NCBI RefSeq assembly: GCF_003570705.1
Contig: NZ_QWVT01000040.1
Location: 1-59,225 of the forward strand
Length of the DNA stretch: 59,225 bases
Reading direction: 5' to 3'
From: Mesobacillus zeae
GTDB lineage: Bacteria > Bacillota > Bacilli > Bacillales > Cytobacillaceae
The notes beneath the pieces are model-generated. The model was not told where the DNA came from, searched no databases, and saw only the letters and a program-made list of their open reading frames with translations. How positions within the stretch are numbered: the first letter of the stretch is position 1; the number at the start of each line of letters is the position of its first letter. Position numbers and translations under genes: made by a program. Of this stretch, positions 23,578 to 32,957 are shown piece by piece.

Positions 23578-24932
23578 TTCTCTATTGGAATGAATTTCTT
23601 TTTCTGAATATAGATTAGCCTGATAGATAAGGCGATGCCTGCTGCCAATAGGCCTAGTGTAAGTCCAATCCAATACCCTCTTGCTCCAAGACCGGTGAAG
23701 TGGGCAAGAACATGGCCGACCGGTAGGCAGATTAGCCAATAGGCGGTTAAAGTCATGACAAAGGCCAGGTTCACGTCCTTGTATCCTCTCAATGCTGCAA
23801 GCGCGGTTGCCTGAATTGCGTCAGCAATCATGAAAAACAGTGCGTAGATGAGGAACTGCCCTGTCAATTCAATCACATCCTGCTGATTGGAGTAAAAACC
23901 AGCCACATCGTATCGGAACAGGACGACAAGCAGGCCGGCGAAAACAGCGATGATGATAGCAAGGTTTATTCCAAGCCAGCTGTAGGTACGGGCATCCGCA
24001 TAACGACGGGCGCCCACTTCATAGCCGACAAGAACTGTCTGCGCCATTGATATGCTCATTGGAATCATGTACAGGAACGATACGATATTTAGCGCCGACT
24101 GATAGGCTGCGATGGTCGTAATGCTGAATTTGCTTAACAAAATGGTTACAACGGCAAACATACTCGTTTCAAAGAAAATAGAGAGTCCCATTGGAATCCC
24201 AATTTGGAGGATTTCTTTGACACGCTCCATTGAGAGCCGTTTAAAATAATTAATCGAAACATAATCTGAAAATGGATGCTGCGTCTTTACAATCCAAACA
24301 GTCAAGCCCGCAATGACCCAGTATGTAATCGAAGTAGCAAGCCCCGCACCAGCTCCGCCCAGCTCGGGAAATCCAAGCCGTCCGAAGATAAGAACATAAT
24401 TCAGGAAAAAATTAATTGGAAGCGATGATAACAAGATAATCATGACAACTCTCGTTTTACCGAGAGCATAAATAAAGGACCTTAGTACATTAAAAATAAA
24501 CAAAGGAATGACGCCTATTCCGAGCCCCATCAAGTAGCCCTTCGCGGTTTTACGGACACTTGCTGGCAAATCCATTGCATTCAGGATCGGGTCAAGGAGG
24601 ATGGCACCTATTGCAATGACAATTGCGGATAGGGCCAAGGCCAAAAGGATGCCATGCGCGAGAACAGAGGCTGCTTCCCTATCTTTTCTTTGTCCATACT
24701 TTTGAGCACAAATCGGCGAAACCGCAAGCAAGATTCCGCTCAACCCAGTAAAGACCGGGTTCCAGACTGACGTGCCAATCGCCACACCAGCAAGATCTGA
24801 AGGACCATATTTACCGGACATGATTGTATTGAAAAAAACCATTGAAAACATGCCTAGCTGTGTGACCAGGATCGGTACGAGCAAAATGAGGATTTGCCGG
24901 ATTTTTTCTTTAAGAGTGTAAGTCTGATACAT
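23556..24932 (-). CDS. MATE-family efflux transporter (NorM-like)
   Basis: A 458-residue, 12-helix transporter that uses a sodium or proton gradient to export cationic drugs. Typical MATE segments are MVFFNTIMSGKYGPSDLAGVAIGTSVWNP near the N-terminus, AYQSALNIVSFLYMIPMSIS in the second half and ALRGYKDVNLAFVMTLTAYW. Length and both repeats are complete. It is monocistronic, with its own terminator. The specific substrates are unknown. Confidence 0.93.
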   Translation of the reverse strand: MYQTYTLKEKIRQILILLVPILVTQLGMFSMVFFNTIMSGKYGPSDLAGVAIGTSVWNPVFTGLSGILLAVSPICAQKYGQRKDREAASVLAHGILLALALSAIVIAIGAILLDPILNAMDLPASVRKTAKGYLMGLGIGVIPLFIFNVLRSFIYALGKTRVVMIILLSSLPINFFLNYVLIFGRLGFPELGGAGAGLATSITYWVIAGLTVWIVKTQHPFSDYVSINYFKRLSMERVKEILQIGIPMGLSIFFETSMFAVVTILLSKFSITTIAAYQSALNIVSFLYMIPMSISMAQTVLVGYEVGARRYADARTYSWLGINLAIIIAVFAGLLVVLFRYDVAGFYSNQQDVIELTGQFLIYALFFMIADAIQATALAALRGYKDVNLAFVMTLTAYWLICLPVGHVLAHFTGLGARGYWIGLTLGLLAAGIALSIRLIYIQKKKFIPIENQEGGIA

Positions 24933-25063
24933 TATGTATGAACTCCCTTGCCTGATAATTAATTAAATAATCATTATACGCTATATTTCAAAATTTTTGC
25001 CTCCTTTCTGCTCAAAAAAAAAAGGGAACATCAAAAGGATGCACCCCCTGCTTCCATATAACG

Positions 25064-26011
25064 TCATTTTACTTCATGTTTCATATCGGCCAGAAGCTCG
25101 GTCAGTATGGTTGTAAATTGATAGAGCCGTTCCTGCGGCCTTCCTGGGAATGCTGTATTTAAAAATGTTAAATTGTCGTTTTCAGTGTGCCAGATGGCTC
25201 CATGCTCTATGGTCTGGGTATAACCGTCAAGGTCTCCAATTTCCCAGTTAGTCGCTTCAAGATAGGCAATCGGAATGCCCGCTTTCTTGAATGGTGCATG
25301 ATCGCTCCAGTCGCCAGTCGTACCTGCTGGATATTCCGGGTTCAGCCCTGGATTCGTTTCAAGCGGGATTTTCTTTTTTCCAGCAATGTTCAAAGCAAGG
25401 TCCCGAATCCACCCTTGGTCCGCACTTCCATACACATAGATGTTATCGCCTGCAAGAAGGCTGTCAAGATTGATCATTGCAATGGTATTTTTTATTTCAG
25501 CATTCTTCATATTGTTTGCGTAGTAGGAAGATCCTTGCAGTCCCTCTTCCTCAGCCCCGAAAAAGATAAATTTTACATCGTAGGGAAGATTACGGTGCTG
25601 GAGCTTTTTAGCTGTCTCCAGAATGACACCCACGCTCGATGCATTGTCGTCTGCACCTTTTCCTATTTTGGCAGAGTCATAATGTGCACCGACAATGATT
25701 TGTTTGGTGGTTTTCTTTGAATCTTTCAAAGCCACGATGTTAGCAGAGTTTTTGGTAACATTTTTTCTAGTGTAAGAGAAAGGCTGAACGTCAGCTTTAA
25801 AGCCAAGCTTGTTCAATTCTTCGGCTATGTAGGTTCGCGCCTTCCCCTCATTCTCCGTTCCAGCTACCCTCGGTCCAATTCCTTCAGTCAAGTACTCAAC
25901 ATGCTTGTATGCCAGCTTGCCAGGATGATTCTGCGGTGCTGCTTTTGCCTGGATGGTGAATCCTGATAATACAAGGAGACCGGCCAGCAGCGCCAATTGC
26001 AATTTTTTCAT
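25064..26011 (-). CDS. secreted M28-family aminopeptidase
   Basis: A 315-residue zinc exopeptidase. It starts with a signal peptide (MKKLQLALLAGLLVLSGFTI, cleaved after QAKA). The two-zinc ligands and catalytic residues are in GAHYDSAKIG, GADDNASS, FGAEEEGLQGSSYYA, MINLDSLLAG and IWHTENDN near the C-terminus. The pattern fits YwaD-type secreted aminopeptidases, but without a PA domain. AGGAGG lies nine bases before the ATG at 26011; a longer frame is not supported. It would supply amino acids from extracellular peptides. Confidence 0.9.
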   Translation of the reverse strand: MKKLQLALLAGLLVLSGFTIQAKAAPQNHPGKLAYKHVEYLTEGIGPRVAGTENEGKARTYIAEELNKLGFKADVQPFSYTRKNVTKNSANIVALKDSKKTTKQIIVGAHYDSAKIGKGADDNASSVGVILETAKKLQHRNLPYDVKFIFFGAEEEGLQGSSYYANNMKNAEIKNTIAMINLDSLLAGDNIYVYGSADQGWIRDLALNIAGKKKIPLETNPGLNPEYPAGTTGDWSDHAPFKKAGIPIAYLEATNWEIGDLDGYTQTIEHGAIWHTENDNLTFLNTAFPGRPQERLYQFTTILTELLADMKHEVK

Positions 26012-26192
26012 GTCCTTCATCCTCCTAACATTTGATCTTGCCTTCCTTCCCATTTTACCACCGTTTTACCAATCATTCGAATTTTTAGACGGACAGATAT
26101 ACAGTTTTCACATAGACTGTTCAAAAATATTTCTTTAATCGGCTGCCCCGCTTGAAACCATAATAATGCTGGTAAATTATCGAACCAAAATA

Positions 26193-26219
26193 GGGCAGCC
26201 CACACCTGCTGGGCTGCCC
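26193..26219. terminator. strong hairpin terminator
   Basis: GGGCAGCCCA (26193-26202) pairs perfectly with TGGGCTGCCC (26210-26219), with TATTTTG following on the minus strand. It lies just after the DinB gene. Confidence 0.75.
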
Positions 26220-26238
26220 ATTTCCACATCTACTTATT

Positions 26239-26781
26239 TCACTCCCCGTGCCTTGCCAGCATCTCCTGCAGGAATTTTTCCGACTCTCCCTTGGGGATAC
26301 TAAGAGATGACCACTCCTTATCTTTTATCATTTTTCCGGCATACGCCATCTGCCCGACATGGTAAGCGTTATGGGCTAATTGCCGTTCAATCGTATCCAT
26401 TACAAGGTGGTCCTCTCCACGGATCTTGATTGTTTTCTGTAAATCTTCTTCCTTTAACCCGCTAATAGACTCGAAAAGAACTGTCCAGCCGTGTTCCCAC
26501 GCATCGATGATTTCCTGTTTGGACAGTAGGCTGTCAATAAACTCCTCTTCCCTGTTTCTGTTGGGCTTCTCGCCATCAGAGTGTAAAAAATCAGTCCACC
26601 TTGATACCAAGTTGCCCCCGACATGTTTAACAATAACGGCAATACTGTTCGATTCCTGATTAAATGTCCAGTGAAGTTCCTCCGTACATAATTGTTCCAG
26701 CGTTTTGTCTCCAAGCTTCTTGATGCTTTTCAGCCTATCAGCTATGATTCGTAAATACTCTACTCCAATGGTCATGTCCAC
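26239..26781 (-). CDS. DinB-family protein (DUF1572)
   Basis: A 180-residue four-helix bundle protein. The DinB metal histidines are likely in VKHVGGNLVSRW and in QLAHNAYHVGQM. The C-terminal AHNAYHVGQMAYAGK motif is characteristic of the DUF1572 branch. Members are putative thiol-dependent enzymes, but none of the close relatives I know has a settled function. It is unrelated in position to the DUF664 gene at 11346 and belongs to a different branch. Confidence 0.83.
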   Translation of the reverse strand: MDMTIGVEYLRIIADRLKSIKKLGDKTLEQLCTEELHWTFNQESNSIAVIVKHVGGNLVSRWTDFLHSDGEKPNRNREEEFIDSLLSKQEIIDAWEHGWTVLFESISGLKEEDLQKTIKIRGEDHLVMDTIERQLAHNAYHVGQMAYAGKMIKDKEWSSLSIPKGESEKFLQEMLARHGE

Positions 26782-26864
26782 CCCTCTTTTCTTAGCGTAT
26801 GTACAAACAGAGCTGCCCGTATGCTATAGGCGGCTCCTTTGTTGAAAATAATTCTGGTTTGCTT

Positions 26865-28040
26865 CTATTCTTTTTTCAGCATATTAAATACTTGCTCGAC
26901 ATCCTTGTCCCCACGCCCTGATAGGTTAATAATAATGCTTTCGCTATCAGGAAGCTCCTTTGCCAGTTTGATGGCGTGGGCAACCGCGTGTGAGCTTTCA
27001 AGTGCTGGTATGATTCCTTCTGTCCTAGATAGAATCTGGAAGGCTTCCAAGGCTTCACTGCCTGAAATCGTGACATACTCTGCCCTGCCGCTTACCTTTA
27101 GGAAGCTGTGCTCAGGCCCGACACCCGGATAATCCAGCCCAGCAGCGATCGAGTAGGTTGGTTTCGGCTCTCCTTTTTCATCAAGAAGCGTGAGACATTT
27201 AAAGCCATGGATAACGGCAGGGACTCCTTCAGAAAGGGTTGGTGCTTCGGATGGCTCCACTCCTACTAGGCGTACTTCTGGTTCATCTATATAGTGGGCG
27301 AATGCCCCGATGGCATTGCTGCCTCCGCCTGTACAGGCAATGACCGCGGCTGGAAGCTTCCCTTCCTTTTCAAGGATCTGCCGCTTTGATTCTTCACTGA
27401 TGACCGACTGGAAATGCTTCACCATCGTTGGATAAGGATGCGGTCCTACAGCAGACCCCAATAGGTAAAATGTATCCTTGTGGTTCTGGACAAGGTCTGC
27501 AAGTGCTTCATCAACAGCATCCTTCAAGCGACCCTGGCCCTTTTCTACCGCAACAACTTTCGCTCCAAGCAACTCCATCCGGAAAACATTCAGTGCTTGT
27601 CTTTCCGTATCAAGTTTGCCCATGTAAATCACGCATTCTATCCCAAACATGGCACACACGGTTGCGGTCGCCACACCATGCTGCCCTGCACCGGTTTCAG
27701 CAATGACCCTATTGACTCCCATCCGCTTCGCAAGCAGAATTTGGCCAACCACATTGTTGATTTTATGAGCGCCTGTGTGGTTCAAGTCCTCTCGCTTCAA
27801 ATACAGCTTGGCCCCGCCCGTAACCCTTGTCAGGTTTTCTGCAAACGTCAGCGGATTTTCGCGGCCCACATATTCACGCAAATAATACCGGAATTCTTCA
27901 TTAAATTTTGGGTCATCCTGCACCTTTAAGAATTGTCCTTCAAGATGGTCCATCACTTTTTGTAAATCTTCCGGTACAAAGCTCCCCCCGAAATCACCAT
28001 AATATCCCTTGCTTACTGTCTTCTCACTCAACATATTCAT
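26865..28040 (-). CDS. trpB: tryptophan synthase beta chain, standalone
   Basis: A 391-residue PLP enzyme that joins indole and serine to make tryptophan. Landmarks are GGSFVPEDL, the PLP lysine in HTGAHKINN (near residue 90), the catalytic glutamate in AETGAGQHG, the phosphate-binding GGGSNAIG and the C-terminal NLSGRGDKD. All catalytic elements look intact. No trpA or other trp gene is adjacent, so it is either a second trpB used for indole salvage or a relocated copy. The ATG is behind AGAAGGAGG. No T-box was seen in the 110 bases of leader. Confidence 0.95.
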   Translation of the reverse strand: MNMLSEKTVSKGYYGDFGGSFVPEDLQKVMDHLEGQFLKVQDDPKFNEEFRYYLREYVGRENPLTFAENLTRVTGGAKLYLKREDLNHTGAHKINNVVGQILLAKRMGVNRVIAETGAGQHGVATATVCAMFGIECVIYMGKLDTERQALNVFRMELLGAKVVAVEKGQGRLKDAVDEALADLVQNHKDTFYLLGSAVGPHPYPTMVKHFQSVISEESKRQILEKEGKLPAAVIACTGGGSNAIGAFAHYIDEPEVRLVGVEPSEAPTLSEGVPAVIHGFKCLTLLDEKGEPKPTYSIAAGLDYPGVGPEHSFLKVSGRAEYVTISGSEALEAFQILSRTEGIIPALESSHAVAHAIKLAKELPDSESIIINLSGRGDKDVEQVFNMLKKE

Positions 28041-28084
28041 TTCGCCTCCTTCTGGGATAAAATCTTTTCCAACACACTGGTATT

Positions 28085-28112
28085 ATTATAACGCATTATG
28101 CTGAATTTTCAA
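28085..28112 (-). promoter_or_regulatory. promoter of the lone trpB
   Basis: On the minus strand TTGAAA and TATAAT are separated by 16 bases, placing the start about 40 bases upstream of the trpB ATG. The short leader leaves no room for a T-box or long attenuator. Confidence 0.65.
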
Positions 28113-28194
28113 ATAATTCAAAAGGGGTTATTCAACAAAGAGATCACTGTCATTTCAGCAAAATATAATCAACCATTCTCTTATAAAACTGAAC

Positions 28195-28244
28195 GTGCAA
28201 AAAAAGATGAGCATTACCCAGCTTAAATTAGCTGAGTAATGCTC
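28195..28244 (-). terminator. terminator of the ZIP transporter gene
   Basis: On the minus strand GAGCATTAC-TCAGCT pairs with AGCTG-GGTAATGCTC and is followed by ATCTTTTTTT. Confidence 0.8.
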
Positions 28245-28356
28245 ACCTTTGCCTAATAAAGCGATCTAAGGTGAGAACGTTACCTTTTCATCCAAAAATC
28301 CATTCGAATCCAAGAAGGATGTCTTTGTTCCTTATTTTTAATATCGCAGAAAGGCG

Positions 28357-29157
28357 CTAGATGAAGAGCAGTAAGCTCAGGGCCATGAGCGCCATCCCGG
28401 CAACGACTCCATAAATGGACATATGGCTTTCATCATATTTTTTGGCGGCCGGGAGAAGCTCGTCAAGTGAAATGAAAACCATAATCCCTGCCACTGCCGC
28501 AAAAATGAAACCAAACATAATATCATTTAAAAATGGCATGAGGAAAAGGTAGGCAACAAGCGCGCCAATCGGTTCAGCAAGACCTGACAGAAAAGAAAGC
28601 TTAAAGGCCCGCTTCCTGTCTCCCGTCGCAAAATAAATGGGAACTGAAACGGCAATTCCCTCCGGAATATTGTGAATGGCAATAGCGATCGCGATGGCCA
28701 TTCCAAGCGCGGGGTCCTGCAGTGCCGAAGTAAAAGTCGCAATTCCCTCAGGAAAGTTATGAATACCTATTGCTAATGCTGTGAAAGTGCCCATTTTGAG
28801 CAGCTGTGCATCTTCATGCGGACCATTCATTTCCTCGACAGTCTTGATTTCATGGGGATTGCTATTTTTAGGGATAAATTTGTCAATCAGGGCAATCAAG
28901 AGCATACCGGCGAAAAAACCTCCGACCGTCATCCAGTTTCCCAGCTGGACACCCATCGCGTCAACAAGCGCTGTCTTCGCTTTAGCAAAAATTTCAATCA
29001 TCGATACATAAATCATTACCCCAGCTGAAAAACCCAGCGCCAACGACAAAAACTTCTTATTTGTTGTTGATGTAAAAAATGCAAGCAAGCTTCCGATTCC
29101 GGTGGCAAGACCCGCCATAAGCGTCAAACCGAAAGCCAACAGAATTCCCTCGTCCAA
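28357..29157 (-). CDS. zupT: ZIP-family metal transporter (ZupT-like)
   Basis: A membrane protein of about 266 residues, eight helices, that imports zinc or other divalent metals. The two metal-site helices are IGIHNFPEGIATF and AIHNIPEGIAVSVP, the hallmark of ZupT. A short histidine- and acid-containing loop (NSNPHEIKTVEEMNG) lies between helices 3 and 4. The start is unsettled: TTG at 29157 behind GAGGTGGAAAAGG, or ATG at 29217, which would add a cysteine-containing hydrophilic stretch. The gene is monocistronic. Confidence 0.88.
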   Translation of the reverse strand: MDEGILLAFGLTLMAGLATGIGSLLAFFTSTTNKKFLSLALGFSAGVMIYVSMIEIFAKAKTALVDAMGVQLGNWMTVGGFFAGMLLIALIDKFIPKNSNPHEIKTVEEMNGPHEDAQLLKMGTFTALAIGIHNFPEGIATFTSALQDPALGMAIAIAIAIHNIPEGIAVSVPIYFATGDRKRAFKLSFLSGLAEPIGALVAYLFLMPFLNDIMFGFIFAAVAGIMVFISLDELLPAAKKYDESHMSIYGVVAGMALMALSLLLFI

Positions 29158-29446
29158 TTCCTTTTCCACCTCCTCGCCGGTACATGGACCTGTACAAACA
29201 GTATTGGACAAACACAACTTTTTGGGCTATGTTCCCATATTGCAGTATGTTATGCAGCAGCACGTAAAATGTTGACTTATAGAAACCATTCTAGATGTTG
29301 TCATGCCACCCACGCAAATAATATGCCGAAAGGCTCTATTGATTTCTGTACCTAAGTTTTTTTAATCACCTATTTCCATTTCCCCATTTTAAAATAAAAA
29401 AACGGGCCCTCTAAATTGAGACACTCGTTTTAAAATATTTAATTCT

Positions 29447-29866
29447 TCAATATTTTTTATACATCCCGTGGGATTGAGGCATTGTATACTTGAACCCAAA
29501 CTTCTCATACAGCCGGTTGGCCGGGTTATCAGCAATCAGGCTGACGTAGGCCCCGGGAAGTGTATTTCTCTCAAGATAATCCATGAGCTGCTGCATGATT
29601 TCTTTTCCGATGCCCTTCCCTTGCCAAGCTGGCTTTACGGCAATATCAACAATCTGATAAAACAATGCGCCATCGCCGATAATTCTGCCAAAGCCAATTA
29701 AGACTGCATCTTGATATACCGATACAGAATGAATAGAATTCTTCAATCCAATGGCTGCTGCTTCAACCGATTTTGCACTAAGTCCCGCTTCTAAGCGAAT
29801 ACTCACATAGTCTTCTGGGCTTAGTTTCTCAAAAGAAATACGAAAAGGTTTTTTCACTGGGTTCAT
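29447..29866 (-). CDS. GNAT-family N-acetyltransferase
   Basis: A 139-residue acetyltransferase with the acetyl-CoA loop VKPAWQGKGIGKEIMQQLMDYLE and the C-terminal DNPANRLYEKFGFKYT segment that places it among small-molecule GNAT enzymes. The substrate is unknown. It is bounded by an A/T-flanked imperfect hairpin at about 29398-29432 that may be its terminator. Confidence 0.85.
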   Translation of the reverse strand: MNPVKKPFRISFEKLSPEDYVSIRLEAGLSAKSVEAAAIGLKNSIHSVSVYQDAVLIGFGRIIGDGALFYQIVDIAVKPAWQGKGIGKEIMQQLMDYLERNTLPGAYVSLIADNPANRLYEKFGFKYTMPQSHGMYKKY

Positions 29867-29929
29867 AATAAAAAATTTCTCCTCGTTAAATAAATTTTGT
29901 TTACATAATATTGTTATGGTTTATTAAGT

Positions 29930-30241
29930 TCACCAATCTGTTAATGGACATCCTTGCTGTGCCCGCATTTCTTTTAAATACTGGTATTGGCCGATGAATT
30001 TGCATGGTTTTGACGGGATATGGAACGAATATACCCCTCTGATTGTGTGAAAATATAGCAGCCCTTTGTTACCAGAAAAGGGTTTATACGACATATCGAG
30101 GATGTCATCGAGGTAGAAATGGTTAGAGGCACTGATTATCCTGTCATGATACAGCTTAAGAGTTTCACGTGTTTCGATTGTTAGCTGACGATTATCTTTG
30201 ATCGTTCTTTTAACGATGATATAAGGCTGGGCAATCAGCAT
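29930..30241 (-). CDS. conserved-looking small protein of unknown function
   Basis: A 103-residue protein with a very good ribosome site (GGAAGGAGG, about six bases before the ATG). The middle part (FYLDDILDMSYKPFSG, LLYFHTIRGVYSFHIPSKP) has the alternating pattern of a small beta-barrel such as a PH-like fold, but I do not recognise the family. There is no signal peptide or membrane helix. It is monocistronic and divergent from the Bce-type module. Confidence 0.6.
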   Translation of the reverse strand: MLIAQPYIIVKRTIKDNRQLTIETRETLKLYHDRIISASNHFYLDDILDMSYKPFSGNKGLLYFHTIRGVYSFHIPSKPCKFIGQYQYLKEMRAQQGCPLTDW

Positions 30242-30397
30242 ATTTAGCCTCCTTCCTCACGAACAGAGTTTATTCATTTTCAGCCTACAGGAATAGAGCT
30301 GATTTCGCAAACAATCGCTGTTCCTTCTAATAGTGGGGTGCGCAGCGATTCTGTTTGTTATACAATAATGAGATAGTAAATAAAAGTGGTGATACTG

Positions 30398-31093
30398 TTG
30401 TTTAAATTATTGTTAATCGAAGATGATGTCACCTTGTTTGAGGAAATCAAGGAAAGACTGACCCAGTGGTCCTATGACGTATATGGAGTTACCGATTTCG
30501 CGAATGTACTCGCCGACTTTGCAAATATACAGCCTGATTTGGTCATCATCGACATACAGCTACCCAAATATGACGGCTTTCACTGGTGCCGGATGATCCG
30601 CTCCCAATCCAGTGTACCAATCCTTTTTTTATCTTCACGCGATCATCCGACAGATATGGTAATGTCCATGCAGCTCGGCGGAGACGACTTCATCCAGAAG
30701 CCCTTCCATTTTGACGTGCTCATTGCAAAAATCCAGGCGACTCTCCGCCGGGTGTACGATTACAGCAGCGAACCTTCAAAGCTGAGAGCTTGGTGCGGTT
30801 CAACAATCAATGATGATAACAATACGGTGTCAAATCAAAAAGCTTCCATTGAACTCACTAAGAATGAAATGTATATATTAAAAATACTTATTCAACATAA
30901 AAACAAGATTGTCAGCCGGCAGGAACTCATTGAATATCTTTGGAATGACGAACATTTTGTCAGCGACAACACCCTTACCGTAAATGTAAACCGCCTCAGA
31001 AGAAAACTCGATGACTTAGAGCTTGGCCGCTATATCGAAACAAAGGTCGGACAAGGCTATATGGCTGTCGAGGAGGAGAGTGCCTGTGATTAG
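30398..31093 (+). CDS. bceR: OmpR-family response regulator, BceR-like
   Basis: About 231 residues. The receiver domain has acidic pocket LLIEDD, phosphorylation site DIQLPKYDG near residue 50 and the lysine in IQKPFHFD. The C-terminal winged helix has ELTKNEMYILKIL and LTVNVNRLRRKLDDL. It belongs to the Bce-type systems that sense peptide antibiotics through an ABC transporter. TTG at 30398 behind GTGGTGAT is preferred; GTG at 30386 is also in frame. The stop overlaps the start of the kinase gene. Confidence 0.88.
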   Translation: MFKLLLIEDDVTLFEEIKERLTQWSYDVYGVTDFANVLADFANIQPDLVIIDIQLPKYDGFHWCRMIRSQSSVPILFLSSRDHPTDMVMSMQLGGDDFIQKPFHFDVLIAKIQATLRRVYDYSSEPSKLRAWCGSTINDDNNTVSNQKASIELTKNEMYILKILIQHKNKIVSRQELIEYLWNDEHFVSDNTLTVNVNRLRRKLDDLELGRYIETKVGQGYMAVEEESACD

Positions 31094-32093
31094 GCTGTTT
31101 ATCAAGGAAAGATTAAGCTGGATTCTGCTCGTATTATTCCTTCATTTCCTGCTTGTGCTTGTCTCTTGGCTGGATGCTCCCATACCTCTGGCTCCCATCC
31201 TATATTATGTCTTTTTGTCATTGATTGTTTTCATCATTTTTCTTGCGGTTCGTTACAACAGCGAAACAAGGTTTTACAGGAAGCTGATAGACTGGGAAAA
31301 CCAGCTTGACACAAACAGCCTCGTTGAAGGGAATAGCCCCTTCGAAACAATTGTCCAGGATAGCCTCGAGCGACAAACAGATTGGCTCAAGCAATCATCT
31401 TCGCGTAATCTGACTACGCTCGAACAGGAAAAGGATGACCTGCTATCCTGGATTCACGAAGTAAAAACCCCACTTACAGCGATGCATCTGATGATTGATC
31501 GACTAGATGATGAAAAACTGAAGGCGGGACTGACATATGAATGGCTGAGAATTCATCTCCTTCTTGATCAGCAGCTGCACCAAAAACGGCTGCCATTCAT
31601 GGAGAATGATCTTTTTATCGAAAAAGCAGATTTAAAGCCGCTGATTTTCAAAGAAATCAAAGACCTCCAATCATGGTGCATGCAAAAAGGAATAGGCTTC
31701 GAGGTTGAGCTTAAAGCCCCTGAAGCCCTCACAGACGCCAAGTGGCTTGCTTTTATCATCAGACAGCTTCTGACAAATGCGGTTAAATACAGTGAGTCGT
31801 CCGACGTGACAATCAACAGCTGCCGAAAAAACGGCCGAGTTGTACTGGAGATTAAGGATCTTGGTATAGGTATCAGTAAAAAGGATCTACCTCGCATTTT
31901 TGACAAAGGATTTACATCAACAGACCATCGCAACCTTGGTAGCGCCGCAACAGGAATGGGACTATATCTTGCCAAAAAAGCGGCGATACCGCTCCTTATT
32001 ACAATCGATGTTTCATCGGTACCTGGAGCTGGTTCGACCTTTAGGCTGACATTTCCGGAGAAAAATGAATTCGTCAAAATAACAGGCATGTGA
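31086..32093 (+). CDS. bceS: intramembrane-sensing histidine kinase, BceS-like
   Basis: A 335-residue kinase with two N-terminal membrane helices joined by a very short outer loop, the hallmark of intramembrane-sensing kinases that read the flux of their partner ABC transporter. The phospho-acceptor histidine is in SWIHEVKTPLTAM. The ATP-binding domain shows NAVKYS, IKDLGIGI and TGMGLYLAKKA. GTG at 31086 overlaps the regulator stop and is preceded by GGAGGAGA; the longer frame from 31023 is not supported. Confidence 0.9.
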   Translation: MIRLFIKERLSWILLVLFLHFLLVLVSWLDAPIPLAPILYYVFLSLIVFIIFLAVRYNSETRFYRKLIDWENQLDTNSLVEGNSPFETIVQDSLERQTDWLKQSSSRNLTTLEQEKDDLLSWIHEVKTPLTAMHLMIDRLDDEKLKAGLTYEWLRIHLLLDQQLHQKRLPFMENDLFIEKADLKPLIFKEIKDLQSWCMQKGIGFEVELKAPEALTDAKWLAFIIRQLLTNAVKYSESSDVTINSCRKNGRVVLEIKDLGIGISKKDLPRIFDKGFTSTDHRNLGSAATGMGLYLAKKAAIPLLITIDVSSVPGAGSTFRLTFPEKNEFVKITGM

Positions 32094-32114
32094 CAAAAAT
32101 GTCACATGCTTTTT
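32086..32114 (+). terminator. terminator between the two-component and ABC genes
   Basis: GCATGTGAC (32086-32094) pairs perfectly with GTCACATGC (32101-32109) around a six-base loop and is followed by T5. It overlaps the kinase stop codon. The ABC genes therefore need their own promoter. Confidence 0.78.
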
Positions 32115-32134
32115 CCTTTTGTTCGGGGAATCGA

Positions 32135-32163
32135 AGGAAGTCACGATAAAGAATTCTTATAAT
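32135..32163 (+). promoter_or_regulatory. probable activator-dependent promoter of bceAB
   Basis: A perfect -10 box TATAAT (32158-32163) lies 27 bases before the ATPase gene. The position 17 bases upstream holds AGGAAG, a poor -35 match, as expected for a promoter that needs the phosphorylated BceR-like regulator. No clear direct repeat was identified by eye. Confidence 0.45.
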
Positions 32164-32195
32164 AGAGACATAAAGAACAAAAGGAGCGAATGAAT

Positions 32196-32957
32196 ATGAA
32201 TATTCTTGAAGCAAGCAAGTTGTGCAAAACGTACGGCAATAAATTAAATCGGCAGGAAGTGTTAAAGAGCATTGATGTCTCTGTAACGGAGGGCGAATTT
32301 GTCAGCATCATGGGAGCTTCAGGCTCAGGTAAGACGACTCTGTTGAATGTTTTGTCATCCATCGATAAAGTCTCGAGCGGCAGCATTAAAATTGAGGGAA
32401 ATGAAATGACCAGCCTGAAGGAAAAGCAGCTGGCGGAATTCAGGAAAAACCATTTAGGCTTTATTTTTCAGGAGTACAATCTGCTTGATACACTAACAGT
32501 AAAAGAAAATATCCTTCTCCCCCTCTCGATTACCAGAACGCCGAAAAAAGCGGCTGAACATAAATTCGCAGAGGTTGCACAGGAGCTTGGCATCTATGAT
32601 ATCAAAGACAAGTATCCGAATGAAATTTCCGGGGGACAAAAGCAGCGTACATCTGCAGCCCGGGCGTTTATCCATGATCCTAGCATTATTTTTGCTGATG
32701 AGCCAACAGGAGCTCTCGATTCAAAATCAGCCTCCGATCTCCTGAACAAGCTGAGCGATCTCAATCAAAAGAGGAGTGCAACAATTCTCATGGTGACACA
32801 TGACCCGGTTGCCGCTAGCTACTGCAGCAGAGTCATTTTCATCAAGGATGGCCAAGTCTACACCCAATTGAACAAAGGCGGCGGTTCCAGGCAGGCCTTT
32901 TTCAAAGATATCATGAAAACACAGGGTGTTCTGGGCGGTGTGCAGAATGAACATTAA
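32196..32957 (+). CDS. bceA: Bce-type ABC transporter ATPase
   Basis: About 253 residues of the MacB/LolD-like ATPase group. Walker A is [10 protein letters not shown], the Q-loop [10 protein letters not shown], and the signature is [14 protein letters not shown] (one residue different from the common QRVA). Walker B is [12 protein letters not shown] and the H-loop TH in MVTHDPVAA. The ATG at 32196 has the better ribosome-site spacing (nine bases from GGAG). It overlaps the permease gene by 11 bases. Confidence 0.92.
   Translation: MNILEASKLCKTYGNKLNRQEVLKSIDVSVTEGEFVSIMGASGSGKTTLLNVLSSIDKVSSGSIKIEGNEMTSLKEKQLAEFRKNHLGFIFQEYNLLDTLTVKENILLPLSITRTPKKAAEHKFAEVAQELGIYDIKDKYPNEISGGQKQRTSAARAFIHDPSIIFADEPTGALDSKSASDLLNKLSDLNQKRSATILMVTHDPVAASYCSRVIFIKDGQVYTQLNKGGGSRQAFFKDIMKTQGVLGGVQNEH

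Noticed and set aside
23014-23739. 241-codon frame antisense to cidB
   Set aside because: It lies over the well-supported cidB gene and the MATE terminator and is rich in unlikely residue runs; a shadow frame.
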